This document shows, in pieces, positions 1 to 7,616 of a stretch of DNA of 64,000 nt. Source of the DNA: Sphingobacterium sp. CZ-2 (GTDB lineage Bacteria > Bacteroidota > Bacteroidia > Sphingobacteriales > Sphingobacteriaceae); contig NZ_CP038159.1 of NCBI RefSeq assembly GCF_004526235.1, positions 2,852,001 to 2,916,000 on the forward strand, given 5' to 3'. The stretch's first letter is position 1. Every line of letters starts with the position of its first letter. Made by a program: the position numbers and the translations under genes. A model generated the notes under the pieces. The model saw only the letters and a list, made by a program, of their open reading frames with translations. It did not search any database and was not told the origin of the DNA.

Positions 1-1058
1 TTACCCAATTTGCTGGTAATATTTATTTGGCCATCCAGTCTTTCCATAATTCTTTTTACAATAAAAAGGCCTATCCCTTTACCTTGGAAAGACAACGCAT
101 TAGAGCCCCTTTTTAAATTCAGGAATATGTTGTTGATTTCATTTTCAGGGATTCCGATGCCATTGTCCTTAATGTAATAGGCTATCCCTTTTTGGGTCTT
201 TTCACTGTAGATACTAAGTGATGGCCTGATGTTATGAATGGAATATTTAATGGCATTTCCAATAATATTTGAAAAGATCTGATACACTCCACCTTTATCG
301 GCCATAATAGGATGTAGTTCGGACATATCAACTACGATGTTATTTGCATTGTTCAGAATGACTGCCTCTTCCACCCAGTTTGGTAAAATTTGACAAAGAT
401 TAATTTCTTCCTTTTTGAGCACATAAGTCCTGGCTTCGCTTAATTGGACGGTTTTATCGATGATATTGTTCAAACTTCCAATGGCACCATCAACAATCTC
501 AAACCAATTATCTTTTGTTTCCTGACTCAAGTTCCCCTTTTTCCTTAAGGTTTCTAAACCTATCCGGGCAATAGAAAGAGGGTTTTTTGCGTCATGAGCA
601 AGAGTATGAGTCAAAATTTCCAAGTCATGGTTCAAGTTTAATTTTTGTTCTTGATCTCGGATTAATATCCTTGATAAATTTCGTTCGGTGACATCAATGG
701 AGGTATGTAAAATGGCATAAGTGTTCTGATGTTCATCCAACAATGCCCGGTATTCAAAATCAAAATAACGTTTATGAAATGTATCACCCTCTTTGATTTC
801 CGCGGGGGTATCGGTAGCAATATAAGTAGTACCTGTTTTCCAAACTTTTAACAGTATACTGGTGAAACCATCTTTATCAAAATTAGGAAATGCATCACTA
901 AAAGTTTTACCAATTATCGATTCATCAGCACACCACATTTTTAGCATTTCTTTGTTTGCAAATGCAATTTGTAGTTCAGGCGTAGCATAAATTGCCGTAG
1001 CAAGTGGAGCATGATCCAATGCTTTAATTATCAATTGATAATTTATATTATTTGACAT
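1..1058 (-). CDS. PAS-domain sensor histidine kinase (3' end cut by window edge)
   Basis: Translating the minus strand from the ATG at 1058 gives an open frame that runs off the left edge, so the stop codon lies outside the window. The first ~130 residues look like a PAS sensor module. A HisKA box follows with the phospho-accepting His near residue 155 in AHDAKNPL. After it come an N box (NIIGNAIKYS), a G1 box (DNGIGIP) and a G2 box (GKGIGLFIV) of a HATPase_c domain. There is no signal peptide or membrane segment, so it is probably a cytoplasmic kinase. No response regulator is visible next to it, so its partner is unknown. The family assignment is firm; the stimulus is not known. Confidence 0.9.
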   Translation of the reverse strand, partial: MSNNINYQLIIKALDHAPLATAIYATPELQIAFANKEMLKMWCADESIIGKTFSDAFPNFDKDGFTSILLKVWKTGTTYIATDTPAEIKEGDTFHKRYFDFEYRALLDEHQNTYAILHTSIDVTERNLSRILIRDQEQKLNLNHDLEILTHTLAHDAKNPLSIARIGLETLRKKGNLSQETKDNWFEIVDGAIGSLNNIIDKTVQLSEARTYVLKKEEINLCQILPNWVEEAVILNNANNIVVDMSELHPIMADKGGVYQIFSNIIGNAIKYSIHNIRPSLSIYSEKTQKGIAYYIKDNGIGIPENEINNIFLNLKRGSNALSFQGKGIGLFIVKRIMERLDGQINITSKLG

Positions 1059-1193
1059 AAATGTTTTTCAATGCTTTTTTTCCTGCTATTAAAGCGAAAA
1101 TAAATGTAGCTAAACAGCTACATTTATCATGCCATAGCAATAGTTAAATTGATTTTTATTTTTCTGATTAAATATAAAAAAATGCCTTTAGAG

Positions 1194-1234
1194 ATTAAAA
1201 AAGAAGAATCCTCAGCAAAATTGCCAAGGATTCT
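1194..1234 (-). terminator. Rho-independent terminator after the 39-residue ORF
   Basis: AGAATCCT (1205-1212) pairs with AGGATTCT (1227-1234), and inside it GCAA (1215-1218) pairs with TTGC (1221-1224). On the minus strand the hairpin is followed by TCTTTTTT. It lies about 40 nt downstream of the stop of the small ORF at 1276 and is oriented to end a minus-strand transcript. Confidence 0.75.
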
Positions 1235-1275
1235 ATGATGCAGGTTGTATAAAAAAATGCTGATTTTTCTTTAAG

Positions 1276-1395
1276 TTATTTTATATCATTTAAATAATCT
1301 GACTTTCTGTTTTTATTTCTGTTTGCTCTCGAATTGTAAACTATAATACTAATAATTAAAATAATCACAATTCCAAATATGACTGATAACCACAT
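1276..1395 (-). CDS. Small single-pass membrane protein (39 aa), unknown
   Basis: A 39-codon minus-strand frame from ATG 1395 to TAA 1276. It encodes an N-terminal hydrophobic segment of about 18 residues (roughly 2-20, rich in Ile, Val and Leu) followed by a basic tail (NSRANRNKNRK) and an acidic end. This is the layout of a small inner-membrane protein with its positive tail in the cytoplasm. It sits between the PA2169-type gene and the histidine kinase, all on the same strand, and has a good terminator 40 nt downstream, which supports a real transcript. No Shine-Dalgarno is seen, as is usual in this phylum. I do not recognise a family, and a chance frame cannot be excluded. Confidence 0.5.
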   Translation of the reverse strand: MWLSVIFGIVIILIISIIVYNSRANRNKNRKSDYLNDIK

Positions 1396-1510
1396 AAATC
1401 TTTAATTTTTAATATTTCTGCAAATGTTTCTCTAAAACGAGATTTAATTTTTAAGTATTATTTTTTTTGAAGCAAGTATAAATAGCGTGCTTTACCCTGT
1501 AAAAAAACAG

Positions 1511-1969
1511 CTAGGTGCGGTCTCTAAGCTCTTTTATATGTTGATGGGCTATTTGTTGATCAGCTACCTGAGCTTGAAGTAAATCTACAATGCCTGGATA
1601 ATCTTCCAAGGCATCGTTAAGAATTTTCTTGTAGGCATCTCGGAATTCATCTTCTCCTTTTTCACAGCTTTCCAATACCGCTTTCGAAGTATAAGGAGCT
1701 ACCAAAGATTTTATATCCATCCAAAGACGAAACAACTTACCGCTTACCATGGTGCCTTCCTCAGGTTCTGCCCCAAATTGTTGCACATAGGGTAGAAGCT
1801 CATCCTTAAAGTTTTCAGACTGTTCCTTATATTTTTGAAACAATAAGGTCAGATCTTGTTCCTCAGACTCATTGCAAAGTTCCATAGCTTTTTCATAGCC
1901 CGCTATACGATCGTTATTGATCTCAATCGCCGCATTGACGATGTCTATTTTTTTATCTGTAGTTTCCAT
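1511..1969 (-). CDS. PA2169-type four-helix-bundle protein (DUF2383)
   Basis: A 152-residue, highly charged, all-helical protein. The opening METTDKKIDIVNAAIEINND, the acidic E/D-rich helices, and the central GTMVSGKLFRLWMDIKSLV and CEKGEDEFRDAYKKIL segments match the PA2169/DUF2383 family of ferritin-like four-helix bundles that are often induced in stress or stationary phase. There is no signal peptide, so it is predicted to be cytoplasmic. The classical ferritin metal ligands are not obvious, so I assign no catalytic role. The small membrane ORF at 1276-1395 is about 115 nt downstream and may share the transcript. Confidence 0.75.
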   Translation of the reverse strand: METTDKKIDIVNAAIEINNDRIAGYEKAMELCNESEEQDLTLLFQKYKEQSENFKDELLPYVQQFGAEPEEGTMVSGKLFRLWMDIKSLVAPYTSKAVLESCEKGEDEFRDAYKKILNDALEDYPGIVDLLQAQVADQQIAHQHIKELRDRT

Positions 1970-2077
1970 AGGATGTAAGATTTTAAAAATGAACTATTTG
2001 GAAAATGAAATGGTTCGCTCTTTTTTCTATTTAGGTATTAATACGATGATTTTCAGGTATAAGGTGAAATAGAATTT

Positions 2078-3118
2078 CTAGGCAGGTTTTAGCACTTTTA
2101 TCATCACTTTCCTTAAATATTCTTCCTTGGTATTCTTTTTCATCTTTTTAGTTTTCCTTAAATAATCATCTAAAACTTCTTGATCGTACTTCTCAATCAA
2201 TAAGGGGCAGATATAATGTTTTTTAGAAATATTCTTTGAATTTCCCAATCGTACGGCTACATAATCATAAGCTAATTGAAGATTAGAATTTCTTTCTTTT
2301 TTTGTTTTAGGTGGTTCCAGTTGACTTAGAAATAAGAGAAAATCAAAACAGGCATTCCAAGTTCTAAACGTCTTGCAGGTAATCTCTTTATGTGAAATTT
2401 CTTTCAAGTATTGGTTCAAATCCGTTGGGGTCAAGGACCTGAAATCACCAGCGATGCTTTTGTATTTCAAAAGGTTACCACCTTTTATTGCTTTTAACTC
2501 AGTTAGTAAGGAGTATAGCTGTTTATTAACAATTATTTTTTCCTGCTTAACGGCCTTTTTACCCACATAAGAAAATTTGATGTTATTTGAGGTGGTTAGA
2601 TCAACGTGCTTCTTCTTTAGGGTAGTCAATCCGTAAGAACCATTGGTTTTGGTATATAAAGAATTACCTACTCGGATGGAAGTAAGATCCATAATCCGAA
2701 GTCCGATGGCGCTTGTTTTTTCTAATGTAAATCCTTCCTGATTAAGGTCTTTCTTAATTTTCTTTTTCAATAAGGGTAAGGCCTTTCCGAAGGAGATCAA
2801 TTTATGGAAATTCAATGATTTTTGCAGCTGCGACCATTGTGGATGGTACAGGTATTGTTTTCTCCCTTTATCATCCAAACCAGTGGCCTGGATATGGCCT
2901 TTTGCATCGGGACAGATCCAAACCTTTTTCCAATTAGGAGGAATAACCAACGAATTGATTCTTTCCAGAACCTTTTCGTTGGTTATTCTGTTTTGGCCTT
3001 TATCCAAATAGATAAATGATTGACCTTTTTTCTGTCGTTTAAATCCTCCAGTATTGCAGTCAACATATTTGAGACCATTTTCTTTTAAAAGCTTAAGTTG
3101 ATTGATGGCTTTGAACAT
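2078..3118 (-). CDS. DNA topoisomerase IB (poxvirus/bacterial type)
   Basis: The enzyme relaxes supercoils through a 3'-phosphotyrosine intermediate. Residue numbers are from the ATG at 3118. The N-terminal domain contains IPPNWKKVWICPDAKGHIQA, which matches the bacterial TopIB N-terminal region. The catalytic domain has the first Arg in IRVGN (R149), a second Arg in TFRTW (R252), and the probable nucleophile Tyr302 in KKHYICP. The open frame extends two codons further to a TTG at 3124, next to the stop of the upstream gene; I prefer ATG 3118. The 346-residue length is normal for the family. It directly follows the 82-residue SAP/Rho-N-like gene, and the two probably form an operon. Confidence 0.9.
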   Translation of the reverse strand: MFKAINQLKLLKENGLKYVDCNTGGFKRQKKGQSFIYLDKGQNRITNEKVLERINSLVIPPNWKKVWICPDAKGHIQATGLDDKGRKQYLYHPQWSQLQKSLNFHKLISFGKALPLLKKKIKKDLNQEGFTLEKTSAIGLRIMDLTSIRVGNSLYTKTNGSYGLTTLKKKHVDLTTSNNIKFSYVGKKAVKQEKIIVNKQLYSLLTELKAIKGGNLLKYKSIAGDFRSLTPTDLNQYLKEISHKEITCKTFRTWNACFDFLLFLSQLEPPKTKKERNSNLQLAYDYVAVRLGNSKNISKKHYICPLLIEKYDQEVLDDYLRKTKKMKKNTKEEYLRKVMIKVLKPA

Positions 3119-3124
3119 GCCCAA

Positions 3125-3373
3125 TTAATGATTTCGAATAGCATCAATTAATTTATCCTTCGTCATTTTGTGCCTTCCAGTAATACCGATCTTTTTGGCT
3201 TCCTGTAAGAGCTCGTTTTTAGACCTGTCGTCAAGTTCACTGGCCTTTCCTCCCTTTTTACTTGAATTCGGGTCATTTGAAATTCGGGCAGCTTTTTCCT
3301 TACTCATCCCTTTATCGCGTAAAGCTTCATATTTCTCATCGTTTTTAATGCTTTTTCCGTGATCTTTTGCCAT
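3125..3373 (-). CDS. Small Rho-N/SAP-like protein (DUF7218-like)
   Basis: An 82-residue, very charged protein. The first half (MAKDHGKSIKNDEKYEALRD through KAARISN) resembles the plasmid-stabilisation/DUF7218 type of small protein. The C-terminal half (KNELLQEAKKIGITGRHKMT and onward to KDKLIDAIRNH) is a Rho-termination-factor N-terminal or SAP-like helix-extended-loop-helix that usually binds nucleic acid. Its stop is 6 nt from the ATG of the topoisomerase, which implies translational coupling and a shared DNA-related role (inference). It is preceded by a strong Shine-Dalgarno, which is rare in this phylum. The name DUF7218 is from memory and less certain than the domain architecture. Confidence 0.7.
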   Translation of the reverse strand: MAKDHGKSIKNDEKYEALRDKGMSKEKAARISNDPNSSKKGGKASELDDRSKNELLQEAKKIGITGRHKMTKDKLIDAIRNH

Positions 3374-3379
3374 GATATT

Positions 3380-3386
3380 CTCCTTT
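3380..3386 (-). promoter_or_regulatory. Strong Shine-Dalgarno for the gene at 3373
   Basis: On the minus strand AAAGGAG lies 6 nt before the ATG at 3373. Bacteroidota genes seldom carry such a sequence, and no other gene in this window that I checked has one this good. Confidence 0.6.
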
Positions 3387-3460
3387 CTACGTTGTTTGTG
3401 TAGAAGGAACAGTTGGTAAGTGTTTTGGTTCGGAGCTAAATACCTGATTATTATTAATCG

Positions 3461-4321
3461 TTACTTTTTAGCGCTCTGCTTATAGGCTTTGGCGGTCAGC
3501 CCGAAATTCTTTTTGAAGAGTTTATTTAAATGGCTTTCATCCACAAATTTGAGCTCACTGGCAATTTGGGCAATGGTCATCTCACTATAGATCAATCTTG
3601 CTTTTGCTAATTCGAGCTTATAATATAGGATGTATTCTTTGATACTCATGTTGGATTCTTGCTTGAAATATCGGCTAAAATGTCCTACAGAAAGATTGAA
3701 TTGATTGGCGAGGTTTTCTACCCGAAGGAGATTATTATCAAAGATGTGATGCCGAATATAATCCAGCACCTCTAAGAACCTGGAATTGGTGTTTTCCATT
3801 TTGGAGGTAGAAACAAAGGATTCCTGGATATTCCTGGACAATAGATTGAGCAAAAGTAGGACAATGTTTTTGGTAATCATCTTGTGCCATATCCGATTGT
3901 ATTTTGTCTCCAGAATAAGTTGCTTGATCAAGCTATGGAATAGGGTAGAGTCATCCTTACCAATTAGACTTCCCTGAAACTCACTATAGTTGTTCAGAAT
4001 AAACTCCAATTGCCGAAATTCCTTACTGAAGTCCAAGGAATCGATTTTGGAGGTATGGGTTTCCGAGAAAAAATCTTCATTGAAATTGATCAGACAGAAT
4101 TCTACATCATGATCGGAATCAAAACCATGCACATCCCCGGGTTTTATCAGAAATAGATTTCCTTTGCTGAACTCAAATACGCTCTGATTGATCTTGTGGG
4201 TTCCTTTTCCCGATAGTATATACACCAATTGATAGTAGGGGTGTTTATGAAAGGCTGAAGTAATATCATCCAAACTGATAAGCTGAACCCCAATGGATTG
4301 TATGATGTATTTTGATCGCAT
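3461..4321 (-). CDS. AraC-family transcriptional regulator with cupin sensor domain
   Basis: A 286-residue regulator. The N-terminal ~150 residues form a cupin-like effector domain: HPYYQLVYILSGKGTHKINQ followed by GNLFLIKPGDVHGF is the standard AraC_binding pattern. The C-terminal ~100 residues (from about 187) contain two helix-turn-helix units, including LANQFNLSVGHFSRYFKQES and IASELKFVDESHLNKLFKKN. It is divergent from the candidate small RNA at 4392-4550 and the secreted protein gene at 4635. The neighbourhood offers no obvious catabolic operon, so target and effector are unknown. In many relatives the cupin domain binds a sugar or other small molecule. Confidence 0.88.
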   Translation of the reverse strand: MRSKYIIQSIGVQLISLDDITSAFHKHPYYQLVYILSGKGTHKINQSVFEFSKGNLFLIKPGDVHGFDSDHDVEFCLINFNEDFFSETHTSKIDSLDFSKEFRQLEFILNNYSEFQGSLIGKDDSTLFHSLIKQLILETKYNRIWHKMITKNIVLLLLNLLSRNIQESFVSTSKMENTNSRFLEVLDYIRHHIFDNNLLRVENLANQFNLSVGHFSRYFKQESNMSIKEYILYYKLELAKARLIYSEMTIAQIASELKFVDESHLNKLFKKNFGLTAKAYKQSAKK

Positions 4322-4379
4322 ATTACAATTTTACTTAATTAGGTTGGATTTTTACCAGTTAATATAGAAAATCATGCCT

Positions 4380-4387
4380 TAATTTTG
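4380..4387 (+). promoter_or_regulatory. Putative Bacteroidota -7 promoter box
   Basis: TAATTTTG is an exact match to the TAnnTTTG -7 consensus. No convincing -33 TTTG is found at the right spacing. It lies 128 nt upstream of a perfect terminator with no ORF between. By base composition such a box is expected by chance about once per 2 kb per strand. Confidence 0.35.
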
Positions 4388-4391
4388 TGGA

Positions 4392-4550
4392 ATAATGTTA
4401 AAAACTTAATTTATTTATATAATAAATTATTTGGGTAAAATAAAAGGTTTGTTTCCTTATAAAAACATTTTTCCAAGAACTAGGAGAAAAAAACTAAAAT
4501 TCACTAACTATTAGAAAACTGGCATTCAAACTCGTATGCCAGTTTTTCTT
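4392..4550 (+). ncRNA. Candidate small RNA of about 155 nt
   Basis: Between the divergent AraC gene and the gene at 4635 there is an exact -7 box (4380-4387) followed by a textbook intrinsic terminator (4515-4550) on the plus strand. Neither flanking gene has its 3' end here, so the terminator is otherwise unexplained. The longest ATG-started frame inside is only a few codons. The simplest reading is a short independent transcript. The alternative is a long 5' leader for 4635 that is attenuated at this hairpin. Boundaries are estimated from the motifs. Confidence 0.4.
4515..4550 (+). terminator. Orphan Rho-independent terminator
   Basis: AAAACTGGCAT (4515-4525) pairs perfectly with ATGCCAGTTTT (4536-4546) around a 10-nt loop and runs into TTTTTCTTTTT. 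It lies in a divergent intergenic region where no annotated gene ends. Confidence 0.8.
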
Positions 4551-4634
4551 TTTAGGGGAATTTAATTCATTTTTTTATTTTTTTCCATTAAACCTTATTA
4601 GCGGACAGAAGTCATAATAGAAAACCAATTAATT

Positions 4635-5057
4635 ATGACCTCATGTCTTCGTATTTTTCTTTTTACGGTCTTAGTCTTACCGTTCTTTCATTTGAAAGCT
4701 CAGGATAAATCGTTGATTGTCAAAGGAGTTTCTAAAGACGAAGTGTTTGCAAAATTAAAATTTTATGCAATTGAAAATGATTGCTTCATCCAGAAATTGA
4801 ACAGGAAAGAAGGGATGGCACAGTGGCAATTCTTTAAGGAATGGAAGGAATTTATTTTTACTAAAGAAGAACGGTATACCATTAATCTATTTGTCTCTCC
4901 ATTGAATGAAAAGGATTCTAAGATTGACCTTCAGATAAAACAAGATCCGATACACGTTTCTAAGGATGTTTATATTGATTGGAAAATTTTAAAAGATGGC
5001 GAACTCTATACAGATTTCATAATATCGCTGAACCAGTTTTTTGAACAAAAGAAATGA
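4635..5057 (+). CDS. Secreted protein of unknown function (140 aa)
   Basis: A 140-residue protein with a clear signal peptide: short basic start, hydrophobic core and likely cleavage after LKAQ (about residue 22). The mature part is a mix of strands and helices, ends in a helix (DFIISLNQFFEQKK), and contains no catalytic motif that I recognise. The KGVSKDEVFAKLKFYAIEN start resembles small periplasmic domains in which an acidic helix follows a short strand, but I cannot name a family. A terminator follows at 5108. It is a single-gene unit facing the large convergent gene at 5127-7496. Confidence 0.65.
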   Translation: MTSCLRIFLFTVLVLPFFHLKAQDKSLIVKGVSKDEVFAKLKFYAIENDCFIQKLNRKEGMAQWQFFKEWKEFIFTKEERYTINLFVSPLNEKDSKIDLQIKQDPIHVSKDVYIDWKILKDGELYTDFIISLNQFFEQKK

Positions 5058-5107
5058 TTTTTTAAACCATTATATCAAGTAAAACAAGTTTATTTATTAA
5101 GTTGGAG

Positions 5108-5127
5108 AGCCCCGAGAGGGGCTTTTT
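5108..5127 (+). terminator. Rho-independent terminator between convergent genes
   Basis: AGCCCC (5108-5113), GAGA loop, GGGGCT (5118-5123), then a run of T to 5127. It ends transcription from 4635-5057 and abuts the stop codon of the convergent gene. Confidence 0.85.
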
Positions 5128-7496
5128 CATTTTACGATGATCTCTTTTTCGGCGTATATCAACTCCCCGGTATTAGTTACGCCCTCAATGATGAGTTTGT
5201 ATTTTCCAGTCTGGTCTGAGCTATAAAACTGAATCTGATTATCATTGACATTATCCACTAGGATATAAGGCATCCAGAACAAGGTAGAAATGTAATTTTT
5301 CGAACTAAAATCCGATAGTTCCGCTTTGGACATCCCTTGAAAAGTTCGTCCAGTGTAGATGGGTTCGATGGTGCTTTCTCTATCTGTACAGCCTTTGTAA
5401 ACCGTGCGGATACCATTCACCAGATAACTTTCACCTTTAACTGCAGGTCGACCATTATAAGGATGGTTCTGGCAGTTTAAAATATTATATGGACATACAT
5501 AATCGCCACATTCATTTCTTCCAAATGTACTTCTTAGGTCTCTTGGTTTTGCATAGACCACCACTTCCTCAATCTTGTTCACATTAGGATCTTTGATCTG
5601 GAATTCTGCAGTGTTTTTCTTTCGTGAAATGATCCCATAACGGGTCAATTCCGAAGAGTTTTGTTGGATATTGGCAAAGAGTAGCTCTAAGGGATTATTG
5701 ATTTTGATCGTTACATCCGAACTTCCCACTTTTTTCTTCTTCTGATTGATAGAAGCAAATAAATATAACTTATTAGGTTCCTGGATGGCAATTTGTCGTG
5801 GGTTCAAATAAAATCTTCCCATACTGTCGGTCAGCTGTTGTTTAAGCCCGTTTCCCACCCTATACAGCAGGTCTACAGGCACTTCAATTCGCTTCAAAGC
5901 TGTTGTGCTGGCTAATCCCTGGATATCTTTCTTCAAAGCAGGATTATTGCTAAAGAACTTGGAAGGCTGAAGAGGTTTTGCAAAGGCCAATTGATGATTT
6001 AACCGAGAAATATGGTCAAGGGTGGGATCTGTTTTCCAGGCTTGCCCTAGCCAAAAATCCCAATAATAATAGCTGTCAATATGTTGTTTGTATTCCGGAA
6101 TGATTCGATCTTCCAGCACACAATATAAGGTCAAAATAGACTCAATGGGTTTTCCCTGGAAGTCGGATGTCTTCAGATTGATCCGAAGGCTATCTCTCGT
6201 GGATAAGGTGTCTTTCGATAAAGCGATTTCAATTCCAGGTTTTTTATGGTAATTGGCCAGGAAATAAGATCGATCCAAGGTCTTGTTTTGCCCATCGGTG
6301 ATCGTATATTCAAATATTCCTTTTTTGAAGTCCTTTAAAGGGACTACAATTCGTTTGCTCTTCTCATCGATCCCAGGTAGGGAGGAAACCATTGCGGCAC
6401 TTTCCTGCAAAGCCCTGAAGTGAATCTGTAATGGCCCTGATTGCGTATTTTCCAAGTCGATCAGTAAGGTATCTTTTGGTACATGGTTTTTATTGCTTAG
6501 ATGGAAGATGTTTTTCTCGGCTTTATTAAGTGGATAATCCAGTTTAAAAGGATCCGTTTTTGAAATAATCGTATATGAGGCGTCTTCTTTCGGTACCAAG
6601 CTAAAGAATCCCATCCCTTGGTCATCTGATTTGGAAGTCAAAATTTCCTGACCATTCTCAAGGATAGCAATTTCAACAACTGCCGGAGAACCATTCTCTT
6701 GGCTCGTCTGCCAATAAAAGAAATTTTCCTTGTCGGCAAGTAAGGTTTTATCTGGATTGGAAATGGCCAATTTGATTATTGGGTTCTCCTCTGCGATTTT
6801 AAAATTGCTGTACTTTTTGTTGTTCTGATAGAATATCTGCGTCATGAGATTTTTATCCGATCGCTGAAACTCCTCCTTTGGTATGCTAATGATTGCCTGA
6901 CCAAAAATGTCCAAGGGTACTTCGCCTTTCCATCCTGTGGAAAGTTTATAGGCAATGCGGTTGTTTTTAGCTTTTTCGCCCCTCAGTTCTAGGTTCCAAG
7001 CTTTCACCTGAATTTCAATCGTATTCTTGTCCTTGGTATCCAATTGCTCGAAAGTACTATGGAAGGCATTCAAGGTTGGGGATTTGATGATAATCTTGGA
7101 GGAGAAAAAATGTATCGGCTTATGTTCAGTATCTGTCACATTGCTGAAGGCTACTAATCGATATTCTCCTGGGACTAAAGAATCGGGAATGGTCAGACTT
7201 CCGGGGCAGATCTTATTGGCCATTAGGTAATACCGCTTCACACTAAAGGAGATGCTATCTTCACGTAATAGACCAACTGCTAAAAGATCGGGCGAAAGAG
7301 TATCTGTCAATTCTTTGGTATTTAACAGATAGGAGGAAAACCAAATGATTTCTCCAGGTGTATATATGTTCTTATCCGTAGTAACATAGAGGATTTCCTT
7401 GGGAGCTTCCTGGGCACTGAGCGGATGTAAAAAAGGAAGAAGAATAATTTGAAAAAATAAATAAATGGTTCTCTTCCAATTCATGGACGTATGCAT
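5127..7496 (-). CDS. MG2-like (macroglobulin-like) surface protein, 789 aa
   Basis: A large exported protein with a signal peptide ending near LSAQ (about residue 29). The first mature stretch, YVTTDKNIYTPGEIIWFSSY, is the hallmark of the MG2-like domain in Bacteroidota carboxypeptidase-regulatory/plug-type proteins, followed by GEYRLVAFSN. The middle is a series of beta-sandwich modules. Near the end there is a plug-like segment (VEEVVVYAKPRDLRS region) and a Cys-rich stretch (NECGDYVCPYNILNCQNH) with SYLVNGIRTVYKG. These proteins are thought to work at the cell surface beside outer-membrane transport, but their role is not known. It lacks a beta-barrel. A second ATG at codon 5 is an equally possible start. 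The gene is alone and divergent from the metallophosphoesterase. Confidence 0.75.
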   Translation of the reverse strand: MHTSMNWKRTIYLFFQIILLPFLHPLSAQEAPKEILYVTTDKNIYTPGEIIWFSSYLLNTKELTDTLSPDLLAVGLLREDSISFSVKRYYLMANKICPGSLTIPDSLVPGEYRLVAFSNVTDTEHKPIHFFSSKIIIKSPTLNAFHSTFEQLDTKDKNTIEIQVKAWNLELRGEKAKNNRIAYKLSTGWKGEVPLDIFGQAIISIPKEEFQRSDKNLMTQIFYQNNKKYSNFKIAEENPIIKLAISNPDKTLLADKENFFYWQTSQENGSPAVVEIAILENGQEILTSKSDDQGMGFFSLVPKEDASYTIISKTDPFKLDYPLNKAEKNIFHLSNKNHVPKDTLLIDLENTQSGPLQIHFRALQESAAMVSSLPGIDEKSKRIVVPLKDFKKGIFEYTITDGQNKTLDRSYFLANYHKKPGIEIALSKDTLSTRDSLRINLKTSDFQGKPIESILTLYCVLEDRIIPEYKQHIDSYYYWDFWLGQAWKTDPTLDHISRLNHQLAFAKPLQPSKFFSNNPALKKDIQGLASTTALKRIEVPVDLLYRVGNGLKQQLTDSMGRFYLNPRQIAIQEPNKLYLFASINQKKKKVGSSDVTIKINNPLELLFANIQQNSSELTRYGIISRKKNTAEFQIKDPNVNKIEEVVVYAKPRDLRSTFGRNECGDYVCPYNILNCQNHPYNGRPAVKGESYLVNGIRTVYKGCTDRESTIEPIYTGRTFQGMSKAELSDFSSKNYISTLFWMPYILVDNVNDNQIQFYSSDQTGKYKLIIEGVTNTGELIYAEKEIIVK

Positions 7497-7616
7497 AATA
7501 AGTAAATGATCGGTTAGCGAGCAAAATTGTATTCAATTTTACGTAAATTAATTAAATTAAAGACTTCTTTGCCAATAATAAATCAATATTGTAAATCTTT
7601 AATAAAATTTATCAGA

